Assembly (NCBI GenBank): GCA_013813905.1
Contig: JACCQX010000137.1
Location: 1 to 6,681, forward strand
DNA length: 6,681 nucleotides
Reading direction: 5' to 3'
From: Chloroflexota bacterium
GTDB taxonomy: Bacteria > Chloroflexota > Limnocylindria > Limnocylindrales > CSP1-4
Shown here: positions 1-6,073 of the stretch, one piece after another
How the letters are laid out: each line of letters starts with the position of its first letter
Numbering within the stretch: position 1 is the stretch's first letter
The notes under the pieces: generated by a model
Database searches by the model: none
Told to the model about the DNA's origin: nothing
What the model saw: only the letters and a program-made list of their open reading frames with translations
Made by a program: the position numbers and the translations under genes

Positions 1-1193
1 TCAGGTCGGTGCGCGTCGGCTCGGCTGGATCGGGCGGGTCGGGCGGGTGGGATGAGTCGATCGAGGCGGCGGTGTTCGTCGATGCCACGTACGAGGGCGA
101 CCTGCTGGCCGGGGCGGGCGTCACCTATGCCACCGGACGGGAGGCTCGGTCCCTGCACGGTGAGTCGCTGGCCGGTCGTCGCGAGCTCCTGCCCGACCCG
201 CACCAGTTCCGCGCCGCCGTGCGAGTGGAAGAGGCGGGCGCCCTGGCGCGCTACATCCAGCCGCTCGATTCCATCGGCCTGCCCGGGGAGGGCGACGGCA
301 AGGTGCAGTCGTACTGCTACCGCATGTGCCTGAGCTCCGATCGCGCTAACGCCGAGCCGCTCCCGGCACCAGCGGGCTACGAGCCGGAGCAGTACGCAGC
401 GGTGGCCGCGTACCTCCGCGCCCTGGGGGACCGTGCCACGATCCGCGACGTGCTGGGCATCGGGGAGCTACCCAACGGCAAGACCGACATCAATAGCGGC
501 GGGCCCATCTCCACCAACCTGCTGGGAGCGTCCTGGGCCTACGTCGAGGCCGATCGTGCGGCTCGCGCCCGCATCGCGGGCGAGCACCACGCATGGGCGC
601 AGGGGCTGCTCTACTTCCTGGGCAGTGACGCTGCGGTGCCAGCGCCGATCCGCCGGGAGGTGAGCCGCTACGGCCTGCCGCGCGACGAATTCAGGGACAC
701 GGACGGTTGGCCGCATCAGCTCTACGTGCGTGAGGCGCGGCGCATGCAGGGCGAGCACGTCCTGACGCAGCGAGACCTGACCGCCGAGCGCCACAAGCCG
801 GACAGCATCGGCATGGGCGGCTACAACATCGACATCCGCGAGGTCCAGTGGGTCGCCTGTCCCGTATCGCGCTTCCCCGACGTGGCCGAGGAGATCCTCC
901 AGGAGGGCTATCTGTCCGTGCCGGTGGAGCCCTGGCAGATCCCGTATCGGGCGCTGCTACCGCGCCAGGAGGAGTGCTCCAACCTGCTCGTGTCCACCTG
1001 CATCTCCGCTTCACACGTCGCCCTGAACTCGTTCCGGCTGGAGCCTCAGTTCATGATCGCCGGGCAGGCAGCCGGGACGGCGGCCGCGCTTGCCGCACGC
1101 GGCGAGGACGGCGCGGAGGTCCACAAGGTCGACATCGATGCGCTTCAGGACCAGCTGAGGGGCGCCGGCGCGCTCCTGGCGCTGCCCTCCTAG
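1..1193 (+). CDS. FAD-dependent oxidoreductase, C-terminal part (5' truncated by window edge)
   Basis: The reading frame is open back to the first bases of the window, so the true start and the N-terminal Rossmann FAD-binding region lie outside. A GTG at 9 is only an internal codon. Numbered from that codon, the visible part has motifs I recognise from the FAD_oxidored (PF12831) family: DATYEGDL (25-32), SYCYRMCLS (101-109), LPNGKTDIN (154-162), DSIGMGGYNID (265-275), and the C-terminal stretch from NLLVSTCISASHVA (325-338) to EPQFMIAGQAAGTAAALA (345-362). In this superfamily that last stretch closes the FAD site. A short Gly/Ser-rich run (residues 4-13) sits just before the DATYEGDL strand, probably as a surface loop. 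The substrate is unknown. Relatives often occur in polysaccharide and glycoside loci, which fits the genes downstream. The N-terminal GxGxxG motif cannot be checked here. The gene stops with TAG, 278 bp before the GH84 gene. Confidence 0.88.
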   Translation, partial: RSVRVGSAGSGGSGGWDESIEAAVFVDATYEGDLLAGAGVTYATGREARSLHGESLAGRRELLPDPHQFRAAVRVEEAGALARYIQPLDSIGLPGEGDGKVQSYCYRMCLSSDRANAEPLPAPAGYEPEQYAAVAAYLRALGDRATIRDVLGIGELPNGKTDINSGGPISTNLLGASWAYVEADRAARARIAGEHHAWAQGLLYFLGSDAAVPAPIRREVSRYGLPRDEFRDTDGWPHQLYVREARRMQGEHVLTQRDLTAERHKPDSIGMGGYNIDIREVQWVACPVSRFPDVAEEILQEGYLSVPVEPWQIPYRALLPRQEECSNLLVSTCISASHVALNSFRLEPQFMIAGQAAGTAAALAARGEDGAEVHKVDIDALQDQLRGAGALLALPS

Positions 1194-1313
1194 GGGCGGC
1201 GACCGCTTGTCCGGCGGTCCTCCGTCCCGCTCCTGTCATCCGCGCATCCCCGCAGCGTTAGCCAGCGGAGGGTCCGCTTCGACCGCCATCTGGACATCAC
1301 GTGAGCACGGATC

Positions 1314-1343
1314 CTGGCCGCCAACAGCCGTCGGGCTGGCCAG
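1314..1343 (+). terminator. Possible bulged hairpin, weak terminator candidate
   Basis: CTGGC (1314-1318) can pair with GCCAG (1339-1343). Inside it, CAGCC (1325-1329) can pair with GGCTG (1334-1338) around a GTCG loop. The 5' side has a six-base bulge. No T-run follows, so it does not fit a classical intrinsic terminator. It lies 121 bases after the oxidoreductase stop. It could equally be a regulatory structure or chance in GC-rich DNA. Confidence 0.2.
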
Positions 1344-1363
1344 ATGTCGCCTGTCGTGCGCGC

Positions 1364-1369
1364 TTGACA
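1364..1369 (+). promoter_or_regulatory. TTGACA hexamer, possible -35 element for the GH84 operon
   Basis: A perfect sigma-70-type -35 hexamer lies about 100 bp before the GTG start of the GH84 gene. At 16-18 bp spacing there is no good -10 match; the sequence near 1385-1392 reads GACACTCG. A TAACGT at 1415-1420 resembles a -10 element but is too far away to pair with it. The promoter assignment is therefore tentative. Confidence 0.22.
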
Positions 1370-1471
1370 TGGAACTCGCGAGGAGACACTCGCTGGCGGC
1401 TGGATCGAACCGGCTAACGTGACCCCCGTGCACGTATGTCCTAGAGCTCGGTCCTTCGCGGCCATCCCAAG

Positions 1472-2788
1472 GTGAGCGCAAACGCGGGCCGGCCGCTGCT
1501 CGGTCTCATCGAGGGGTTCTACGGTCCGCCCTGGACCTGGGCCGAGCGGGACCGGATGATCGACTTCCTGGCCGCCCACGGGTTCGACCTGTACGTCTAC
1601 GCCCCCAAGGACGATCCGCTCCACCGCGCTCGCTGGCGGGATCCCCTGCCCGAGCCGGAGCTGGTCCGCTTCGATCGACTGGCACGGCGCGCGGCCGTCG
1701 CCGGTGTGGAGTTCAGCTACGGGCTGAGTCCCATCGACCTGGGCTTCGGCGACCGCTCCGGTGTCGAGGTCGTCGTGCGCAAGTGCCTTCAGCTGGCCGC
1801 GAGCGGGGTGTCATCATTCGGCCTGCTCTTCGACGACCTGCCGGTGGACCTGCCGCCGAGCGCCGACGAGCGCACGGAAGCGGCCCGCTGGCAGGGCAGC
1901 GTGGCCAACGAGGTGCTGCGGGCGGTCCGCGAGTCCGGAGCCGGCGGTCGCTTCCTGTTCTGCCCCACGGAGTACTGCAGCAGCGTTCCGACTCCTACGC
2001 CCTATCTGCGCACCTTGGGGGAGACGCTCGAGGCGGGGATCGAGGTCTTCTGGACCGGGCCGCAGGTCTGCTCCCACACCATCACCTCGTCGGACCTGAC
2101 CGCCGTGACGGAGGGTTTGCAGCGGCGGCCGCTGCTCTGGGACAACTATCCGGTCAACGACGGGGAGATGCGCTGGGACCCGCACATCCGCCCGCTCCGC
2201 GGCCGCGGCGCGGACCTGCCGGGCGCCTGCAGCGGCATCGTGGCCAACGGGGCGATCGAGGCGGAGGCGACCAAGATCGCCCTGCACACCTTCGCGGCGT
2301 ACTGGCGCGATCCTTCGGGCTACGATCCCGAAACGGCCTGGGGACCGGCGCTCACTGCTGTGGCCGGAGATGCCGGGGTTGCCGCTGCGCTGCGGGTCCT
2401 GGGCGAGCTCGCCAGCCGCTCTCCCATCGAACCGGGGCAGGAGCCGCCCGTGCTCTGGCTGGAGGCGTTCTGGACGCGCTGGGAGACCGTGAACGAACGC
2501 GACGCGGCGACCACCGAGGTCGAGGCGCATCTGGAGCGACTTTCGGATGCGGCCGTGCACCTGATCGCTGCCGCCGAGCGCCGGCCGCTCCCCCGGGAGA
2601 TGGAGCAGTGGGCGCGCAAGCTGGCTGCCTGGGTCGAGACAGCCAGGAGCGCGCTGGGCGTCATGAGGGGCAGGTCGGACCCGATGGAGGTCGCCGCCCG
2701 CCTGGAACGAACGCTGGCCATGCCGCATCGCGTTTCCGATGGACGCTTCGAGGCTTTCGTGCGGCGATGCCTAGACTTCCACGAATGA
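1472..2788 (+). CDS. GH84 family beta-N-acetylglucosaminidase (O-GlcNAcase-like), cytosolic
   Basis: This 438-residue protein is predicted to hydrolyse terminal beta-linked N-acetylglucosamine by the substrate-assisted mechanism of GH84 (NAGidase domain, PF07555). The barrel starts almost at once with LLGLIEGFYGPPW (9-21), followed by YVYAPKDD (41-48). The catalytic pair is Asp121-Asp122 in GLLFDDLP. Further ligand-site motifs are CPTEYC (164-169), VFWTGPQVCS (192-201) and WDNYPVND (223-230), whose Asn and Asp match sugar-binding positions in the family. SGIVANG (254-260) lies near the barrel end. Residues from about 290 form a helical C-terminal region. No signal peptide, lipobox or carbohydrate-binding module is seen, so it is compact and probably intracellular. 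GTG at 1472 is the only start after the in-frame stop at 1442-1444. It has no clear Shine-Dalgarno sequence, so leaderless or weak initiation is possible. The stop overlaps the next gene's ATG by 4 bp. The family call is firm; the natural substrate is not known. Confidence 0.9.
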   Translation: MSANAGRPLLGLIEGFYGPPWTWAERDRMIDFLAAHGFDLYVYAPKDDPLHRARWRDPLPEPELVRFDRLARRAAVAGVEFSYGLSPIDLGFGDRSGVEVVVRKCLQLAASGVSSFGLLFDDLPVDLPPSADERTEAARWQGSVANEVLRAVRESGAGGRFLFCPTEYCSSVPTPTPYLRTLGETLEAGIEVFWTGPQVCSHTITSSDLTAVTEGLQRRPLLWDNYPVNDGEMRWDPHIRPLRGRGADLPGACSGIVANGAIEAEATKIALHTFAAYWRDPSGYDPETAWGPALTAVAGDAGVAAALRVLGELASRSPIEPGQEPPVLWLEAFWTRWETVNERDAATTEVEAHLERLSDAAVHLIAAAERRPLPREMEQWARKLAAWVETARSALGVMRGRSDPMEVAARLERTLAMPHRVSDGRFEAFVRRCLDFHE

Positions 2789-4074
2789 CGATCGACTCCA
2801 CGACCCGGCCCGCGCTGACCGCTCCCCTGGCCCTGCCGTCCAACCGCGTGACACGCTTCTATCGAGGCGGCGCGCTGCTCGACCGCTTCCGCGCCGGCGG
2901 AACGGCAGGTCTGGCGGCCGCCACGGCGGACGAGCCTGGGGGCACGGGCGGCGCTCCGAATGCGGATGGCCAGCAGCCGGAGGACTGGCTGGCCTCCACG
3001 CTGCGAGTCTGGACGCCGGTCGGCAAGGCGCTCAGCGACGAGGGCCTGAGCGTCGTACGCGTCGGGGATGAGGAACTGACCCTGCGAGAGCTCGTTCAGC
3101 GGCGCCATCCCGCGGCCATCGGTGGCGCCGCCCTCGTCCGCGTCGCCGGCCCGACCACGGGCTTGCTCACCAAGCTGCTCGACACCGCACAGCGACTGCC
3201 GGTCCACTGCCACCCGACACGTGCCTTCGCCGAGCGCTTCCTGGGCAGTCGGTGGGGCAAGACCGAGGCCTGGCTCGTCCTGGGCACGCGGCAGATCGCC
3301 GGGGAGGAGCCGCCGTCGATCCGGCTCGGATTCCGCCGTGACGTGGGGCGTGCCGAGCTGCGCGGTTGGATCGAGGACCATGACTCGGCTGCGCTCTTGG
3401 ACGCCATGCACCAGCGCACCGTGGCGCCCGGTGATGCCTGGCTCGTGCCCGCGGGCATTCCCCATTCCATCGGTGCCGGGGTCTTCCTCGTCGAGCTTCA
3501 GGAGCCGACCGACTTCTCCATCGTCGCCGAGACCGCTTTCCCCATCGCGGCGGAGGATGCCCATCTGGGGATGGGCTGGGACGTGATGGTCGATGCCTTC
3601 GACCGCAGCGGCCTCTCGGAGGACGCGCTGGAGACCCTGCGCCAGCCCGCGGAGTCGGGGGCTCTCGGCGCAGCCGACACCACCACGTCGGCCAAGCGTG
3701 AGCGCCTCCTGGGGGCTGCCGCCGCGCCATATTTCCGGGCCGAGCGCTTCACCCTCGACACGTCCGGCGGCACCACTCGGCTGCCCTGGCCGGACACGTT
3801 CGTGGTGGGCATCGCCACAAGCGGCTCCGGCCGGGTCATCTCATCCGGCGGCTCGATGCCCGTCCGCGCCGGCAACACGTTCGCTCTGCCCGCCGCGGCC
3901 TCCACCGACGCGACCATCGAGTGCCACGAGTCGCTGGAGATCCTGTTCTGCCTGCCGCCGGAGCCCGAGGCGCTGGCCACCACCGGCTGGCAGTCGCGTG
4001 ACACCGCCGCCGGCTGGCGGTCCGGGGACACCGCCGCGAACTCGCAGTCAGGAGACGAGGCCCCGCCTTCGTGA
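2785..4074 (+). CDS. Class I mannose-6-phosphate isomerase-like protein
   Basis: This 429-residue cupin-fold protein resembles class I phosphomannose isomerases, zinc enzymes that interconvert mannose-6-phosphate and fructose-6-phosphate. The expected metal ligands can be seen: His141 and His143 in LPVHCHPTRAFA, Glu161 in WGKTEAWLVLG, and His227 in VPAGIPHSIGAG. The block continues with VELQEPTDFSI (236-246), which is typical of the family. A second cupin-like half spans about 312-392. Residues 37-66 form a Gly/Ala-rich low-complexity insert before PEDWLAST. The last ~29 residues are a repeated hydrophilic tail (see the 3985-4065 entry). The ATG at 2785 overlaps the GH84 stop as ATGA, so I chose this start. 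An in-frame ATG at 2767 is also possible. No Shine-Dalgarno sequence is evident, which suggests translational coupling. The substrate could be another sugar phosphate or a free sugar, because PMI-like proteins in sugar loci vary. No kinase is present in the window. Confidence 0.82.
   Translation: MTIDSTTRPALTAPLALPSNRVTRFYRGGALLDRFRAGGTAGLAAATADEPGGTGGAPNADGQQPEDWLASTLRVWTPVGKALSDEGLSVVRVGDEELTLRELVQRRHPAAIGGAALVRVAGPTTGLLTKLLDTAQRLPVHCHPTRAFAERFLGSRWGKTEAWLVLGTRQIAGEEPPSIRLGFRRDVGRAELRGWIEDHDSAALLDAMHQRTVAPGDAWLVPAGIPHSIGAGVFLVELQEPTDFSIVAETAFPIAAEDAHLGMGWDVMVDAFDRSGLSEDALETLRQPAESGALGAADTTTSAKRERLLGAAAAPYFRAERFTLDTSGGTTRLPWPDTFVVGIATSGSGRVISSGGSMPVRAGNTFALPAAASTDATIECHESLEILFCLPPEPEALATTGWQSRDTAAGWRSGDTAANSQSGDEAPPS
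3985..4065 (+). repeat. Three tandem 27-bp units encoding a 9-residue repeat in the isomerase C-terminus
   Basis: Units lie at 3985-4011, 4012-4038 and 4039-4065. They encode GWQSRDTAA, GWRSGDTAA and the more diverged NSQSGDEAP (residues 401-427). Units 1 and 2 share most bases, including a common GACACCGCCGC block; unit 3 has drifted. The period is a whole number of codons, so the repeats extend the protein without shifting frame. They lie just before the GTGA junction with the GH13 gene, so changes in copy number would alter the tail but keep the coupling. Confidence 0.75.
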
Positions 4075-5666
4075 CCTGGTGGCAGCCGGGCGTGCTGTAC
4101 CAGATCTATCCACGCTCGTTCGCCGATTCGAACGGCGACGGCATCGGCGACATGGACGGCATCACCGGTCATCTGGACCACCTGCGCGGTTCGCCGGGCT
4201 CGCTGGGGGTCGATGCGATCTGGGTCTCACCCTTCTTCCGCTCGCCGGGCGCTGACTTCGGCTACGACGTCTCCGACTACACCGACATCGACCCGGTCTA
4301 CGGCGACCTGGCGGCCTTCGACCGGCTGCTGGCCGCGGCACACGAGCGCGGCCTGCGAGTCCTGCTCGACCTCATCCCGGGGCACACGTCGGTGGAGCAC
4401 CCCTGGTTCCGCGCCGCCCGCTCATCCCGGACCGACCCACATCGGCGGCTCTACATCTGGGCCGATCCGACGCCCGACGGTGGACCTCCTAACGGCTGGA
4501 CATCGACCTTCGGCGGGTCAGCCTGGGAGTGGGACGAGGGTTCCGGCCAGTACTACCTGCACTCGTTCTACCCGGAACAGCCTGACCTGGACTGGCGCGA
4601 GCCGGCGGTCCACGAACGCATTGGCGAGGTCGTCCGCTTCTGGCTCCAGCGGGGCGTGGACGGCTTCCGGGTCGACGCCATCGATCGGTCCATCAAGGAT
4701 CCGCTCCTGCGCGAGAACCCGCCGGCACTGCCGGGGCCTCGACGCTTCGACTCCTTCCGTGGTCAGTACCACCTCTGGAACAAGGACCGGCCGGAAACGC
4801 TCGACGTGGTGCGCTCCATCCGGCGCTCGGCGGAGAGGGTCAAGCCGGGCAGCCTGCTGCTGGGCGAGAGCTACATCCCCATCGAGCGTCTCGCGCGCTA
4901 CCTGGGCGACCATCCGGGCGACGCTTTCGACCTGGTCTTCGACTTCCCCTTCCTCGACTCCGCTTGGGACGCGGGAGCATTGCGCCATGCCGTGGAGGCC
5001 GCCGAAGCGCACTTCCCGCCCTCGGGCTGGCCCTGCCGGGCGCTGTCCAATCACGACAACCCGCGCCACGCGACGCGTTTCGGACGGGGCTCGTTGCGGG
5101 CGGCGGCGATGCTGTCGCTCACGTTGCGCGGCACGCCGGTGCTTTACATGGGCGAGGAGATCGGCATGGCCGACGTGCCGGCATCGGCGGGCGAGGCACT
5201 GGACCGCGCCGGCCGCGACGCCGCCCGGACACCGATGCAGTGGCGGGATGAGCCGGGCGCCGGCTTCACCTCGGGAGAGCCCTGGTTGCGCATCGGTGAC
5301 ACGTCGAGCGTCAACGTCGCGGATCAGGCGGAGGATCCCGGATCGTTGCTCTCGCTCTACCGGCGGCTGATCGCGGAGCGCGCGGCGAGCCCCGCCCTTG
5401 CCAGCGGCAGCTACCGCGGGCTGGACACGTCCCCGGAGAGCGGCGTGTTCGCGTATGTCCGAGAGAGCGGAACGGAGCGGTCGCTCGTTGCCATCGAGTG
5501 CCGCGGCAGGGCCGGCAGCCACGATCTCTTCGCCGCGGCCCGCGGCAGCCTGCCGAAAACGGGGAGGCTGGCGCTCTCCACAGACACGAGTCGACCGTCT
5601 AGCGACGACCTCGACCTGTCACACGTTGACCTGGCCGCGAACGAGGGGATCATCGTCAGCCTCTGA
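4071..5666 (+). CDS. GH13 alpha-glucosidase (oligo-1,6-glucosidase/alpha-glucosidase type)
   Basis: This 531-residue protein is predicted to cleave alpha-glucosidic bonds in short oligosaccharides by the retaining GH13 mechanism. WWQPGVLYQIYPRSFADS opens the barrel and DSNGDGIGD (19-27) is the usual calcium-binding loop. GFRVDAID (198-205) gives the nucleophile Asp202, LLLGESY (262-268) the acid/base Glu266, and SNHDNPR (326-332) the third carboxylate Asp329. EQPDLDW (169-175) is close to the QPDLN signature of the oligo-1,6-glucosidase subfamily. RTPMQW (386-391) is also typical, and domain C follows from about 445. Region I reads DLIPGHTS (100-107), where NHTS is common. Ala203 follows the nucleophile, where Val or Thr often tracks with alpha-1,6 or alpha-1,4 preference, so linkage cannot be read from it. 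There is no signal peptide. The GTG start overlaps the previous stop as GTGA; AGGAG (4050-4054) and GAGG (4057-4060) lie upstream. Trehalose- or sucrose-type activity remains possible. Confidence 0.9.
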   Translation: MTWWQPGVLYQIYPRSFADSNGDGIGDMDGITGHLDHLRGSPGSLGVDAIWVSPFFRSPGADFGYDVSDYTDIDPVYGDLAAFDRLLAAAHERGLRVLLDLIPGHTSVEHPWFRAARSSRTDPHRRLYIWADPTPDGGPPNGWTSTFGGSAWEWDEGSGQYYLHSFYPEQPDLDWREPAVHERIGEVVRFWLQRGVDGFRVDAIDRSIKDPLLRENPPALPGPRRFDSFRGQYHLWNKDRPETLDVVRSIRRSAERVKPGSLLLGESYIPIERLARYLGDHPGDAFDLVFDFPFLDSAWDAGALRHAVEAAEAHFPPSGWPCRALSNHDNPRHATRFGRGSLRAAAMLSLTLRGTPVLYMGEEIGMADVPASAGEALDRAGRDAARTPMQWRDEPGAGFTSGEPWLRIGDTSSVNVADQAEDPGSLLSLYRRLIAERAASPALASGSYRGLDTSPESGVFAYVRESGTERSLVAIECRGRAGSHDLFAAARGSLPKTGRLALSTDTSRPSSDDLDLSHVDLAANEGIIVSL

Positions 5667-6073
5667 TCCGGCCGCGATCGATGTCTCCCGCCGTGATCGC
5701 CCGACGATGCTGGCGGCAAAGGCCAGCTCGACGCCGCGTCGGCCAGGTAGATCGGACTGATCCGCCCGCGCTCTACGAACACGATCTCGCAGGCCGTCAG
5801 CGCGAGCGCCGATGCGACAGCGAGCCGCACGGCGGACCGATCCGCGCCTTCTGGATCATGCGCGACGAGCGTCGTGCCGATCGCGGCCACCAGGAGCCCG
5901 AAGGTCTTCACGAGCCACGTGTCGTGCTTCGGCCCGGTGACGAACAGGAATGATCGCAGGTGGAGGACCGGCCAGATCCCGGTCGCCACGTAGTAGAGCC
6001 CCTGTACCCGGATCGGATCGAGACCCCGGGCCATCAGCGCCGGGAAGCGCTCAGCCACTCGGCGGTGCTGCAT
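5411..6073 (-). CDS. Small multi-pass membrane protein with a probable C-terminal frameshift
   Basis: As written, the frame encodes 220 residues and runs antisense over the last ~255 bases of the GH13 gene, but only about the first 113 residues look like protein. These contain three hydrophobic segments (about 26-45, 54-71 and 81-101) and motifs YYVATGIWPVLHLRSF, VTGPKHDTWLVKT and ISPIYLADA. I recognise this as a small uncharacterised membrane protein type, but not a function. After IYLADA (107-113) the sequence turns Pro/Ser/Arg-rich. In the neighbouring frame from 5732, the DNA reads VELAFAASIVG, which continues a natural fourth membrane helix and runs on to a TGA at 5621-5619. A one-base loss near 5732-5737 is therefore likely, either real or a sequencing error. 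The ATG at 6034 fits the family's N-terminus best and lies 16 bases after the DUF1989 stop; the ATG at 6073 would overlap that gene. Neither has a clear ribosome site. It probably forms an operon with the gene before it. Confidence 0.6.
   Translation of the reverse strand: MQHRRVAERFPALMARGLDPIRVQGLYYVATGIWPVLHLRSFLFVTGPKHDTWLVKTFGLLVAAIGTTLVAHDPEGADRSAVRLAVASALALTACEIVFVERGRISPIYLADAASSWPLPPASSGDHGGRHRSRPDQRLTMIPSFAARSTCDRSRSSLDGRLVSVESASLPVFGRLPRAAAKRSWLPALPRHSMATSDRSVPLSRTYANTPLSGDVSSPR
5709..5727. other. Short GC-rich hairpin near the convergent gene ends
   Basis: GCTGGC (5709-5714) and GCCAGC (5722-5727) can pair around a seven-base loop, 43 bases after the GH13 stop. No T-run follows on either strand. 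The bases also fit the shifted coding frame of the membrane protein (ELAFAAS), so the pairing may be incidental. A weaker pair, GCGATC (5674-5679) and GATCGC (5695-5700), lies just before it. Neither is a convincing terminator. Confidence 0.2.

Larger units (their letters stand above)
1194..1471. other. Intergenic region without a convincing gene
   Basis: This 278-bp gap separates the oxidoreductase from the GH84 operon. Short frames cross it on both strands, but none has a recognisable protein pattern. It holds a bulged hairpin (1314-1343), a TTGACA hexamer (1364-1369), two perfect 8-bp palindromes (TCACGTGA at 1297-1304 and CGTGCACG at 1427-1434), and a widely spaced inverted pair, CGTTAGCC (1256-1263) and GGCTAACG (1412-1419). 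It is long enough to hold a terminator for the first gene and a promoter or operator for the second. No regulator-specific consensus could be assigned. Confidence 0.6.

Noticed and set aside
9..60. Gly/Ser-rich repeat as a possible mobile or CRISPR-like repeat
   Set aside because: It is only a short GGGCGGGTC-type slippage tract inside the oxidoreductase gene, with no spacer structure.
1396..1419. tRNA-like fragment (a GGTTCGATCC-type string on the - strand)
   Set aside because: The flanking bases do not form a T-arm stem, and no acceptor or anticodon arms are found around it.
1190..1624. - strand frame spanning the intergenic gap
   Set aside because: It runs into the GH84 N-terminus and shows no conserved motif; a gene here is not supported.
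1814..2728. Long open frame on the - strand inside the GH84 gene
   Set aside because: It is a high-GC shadow of the clear GH84 frame, Arg/Gly/Pro-rich, with no recognisable motif.
1783..2784. In-frame upstream extension of the isomerase frame through the GH84 gene
   Set aside because: The frame stays open by GC bias, but its translation is Arg/Gly-rich and overlaps the GH84 catalytic domain. The isomerase starts at 2785 (or possibly 2767).
2320..3564. 414-codon open frame on the - strand across the GH84/isomerase junction
   Set aside because: It lies antisense to two well-supported genes, has low-complexity composition and no family pattern.
4213..5370. 385-codon + strand frame inside the GH13 gene
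   Set aside because: It is Ser/Thr/Arg-rich out-of-frame translation of the GH13 gene, whose own frame shows all catalytic motifs.
4518..5522. 334-codon - strand frame opposite the GH13 gene
   Set aside because: It is an antisense shadow with no domain-like pattern.
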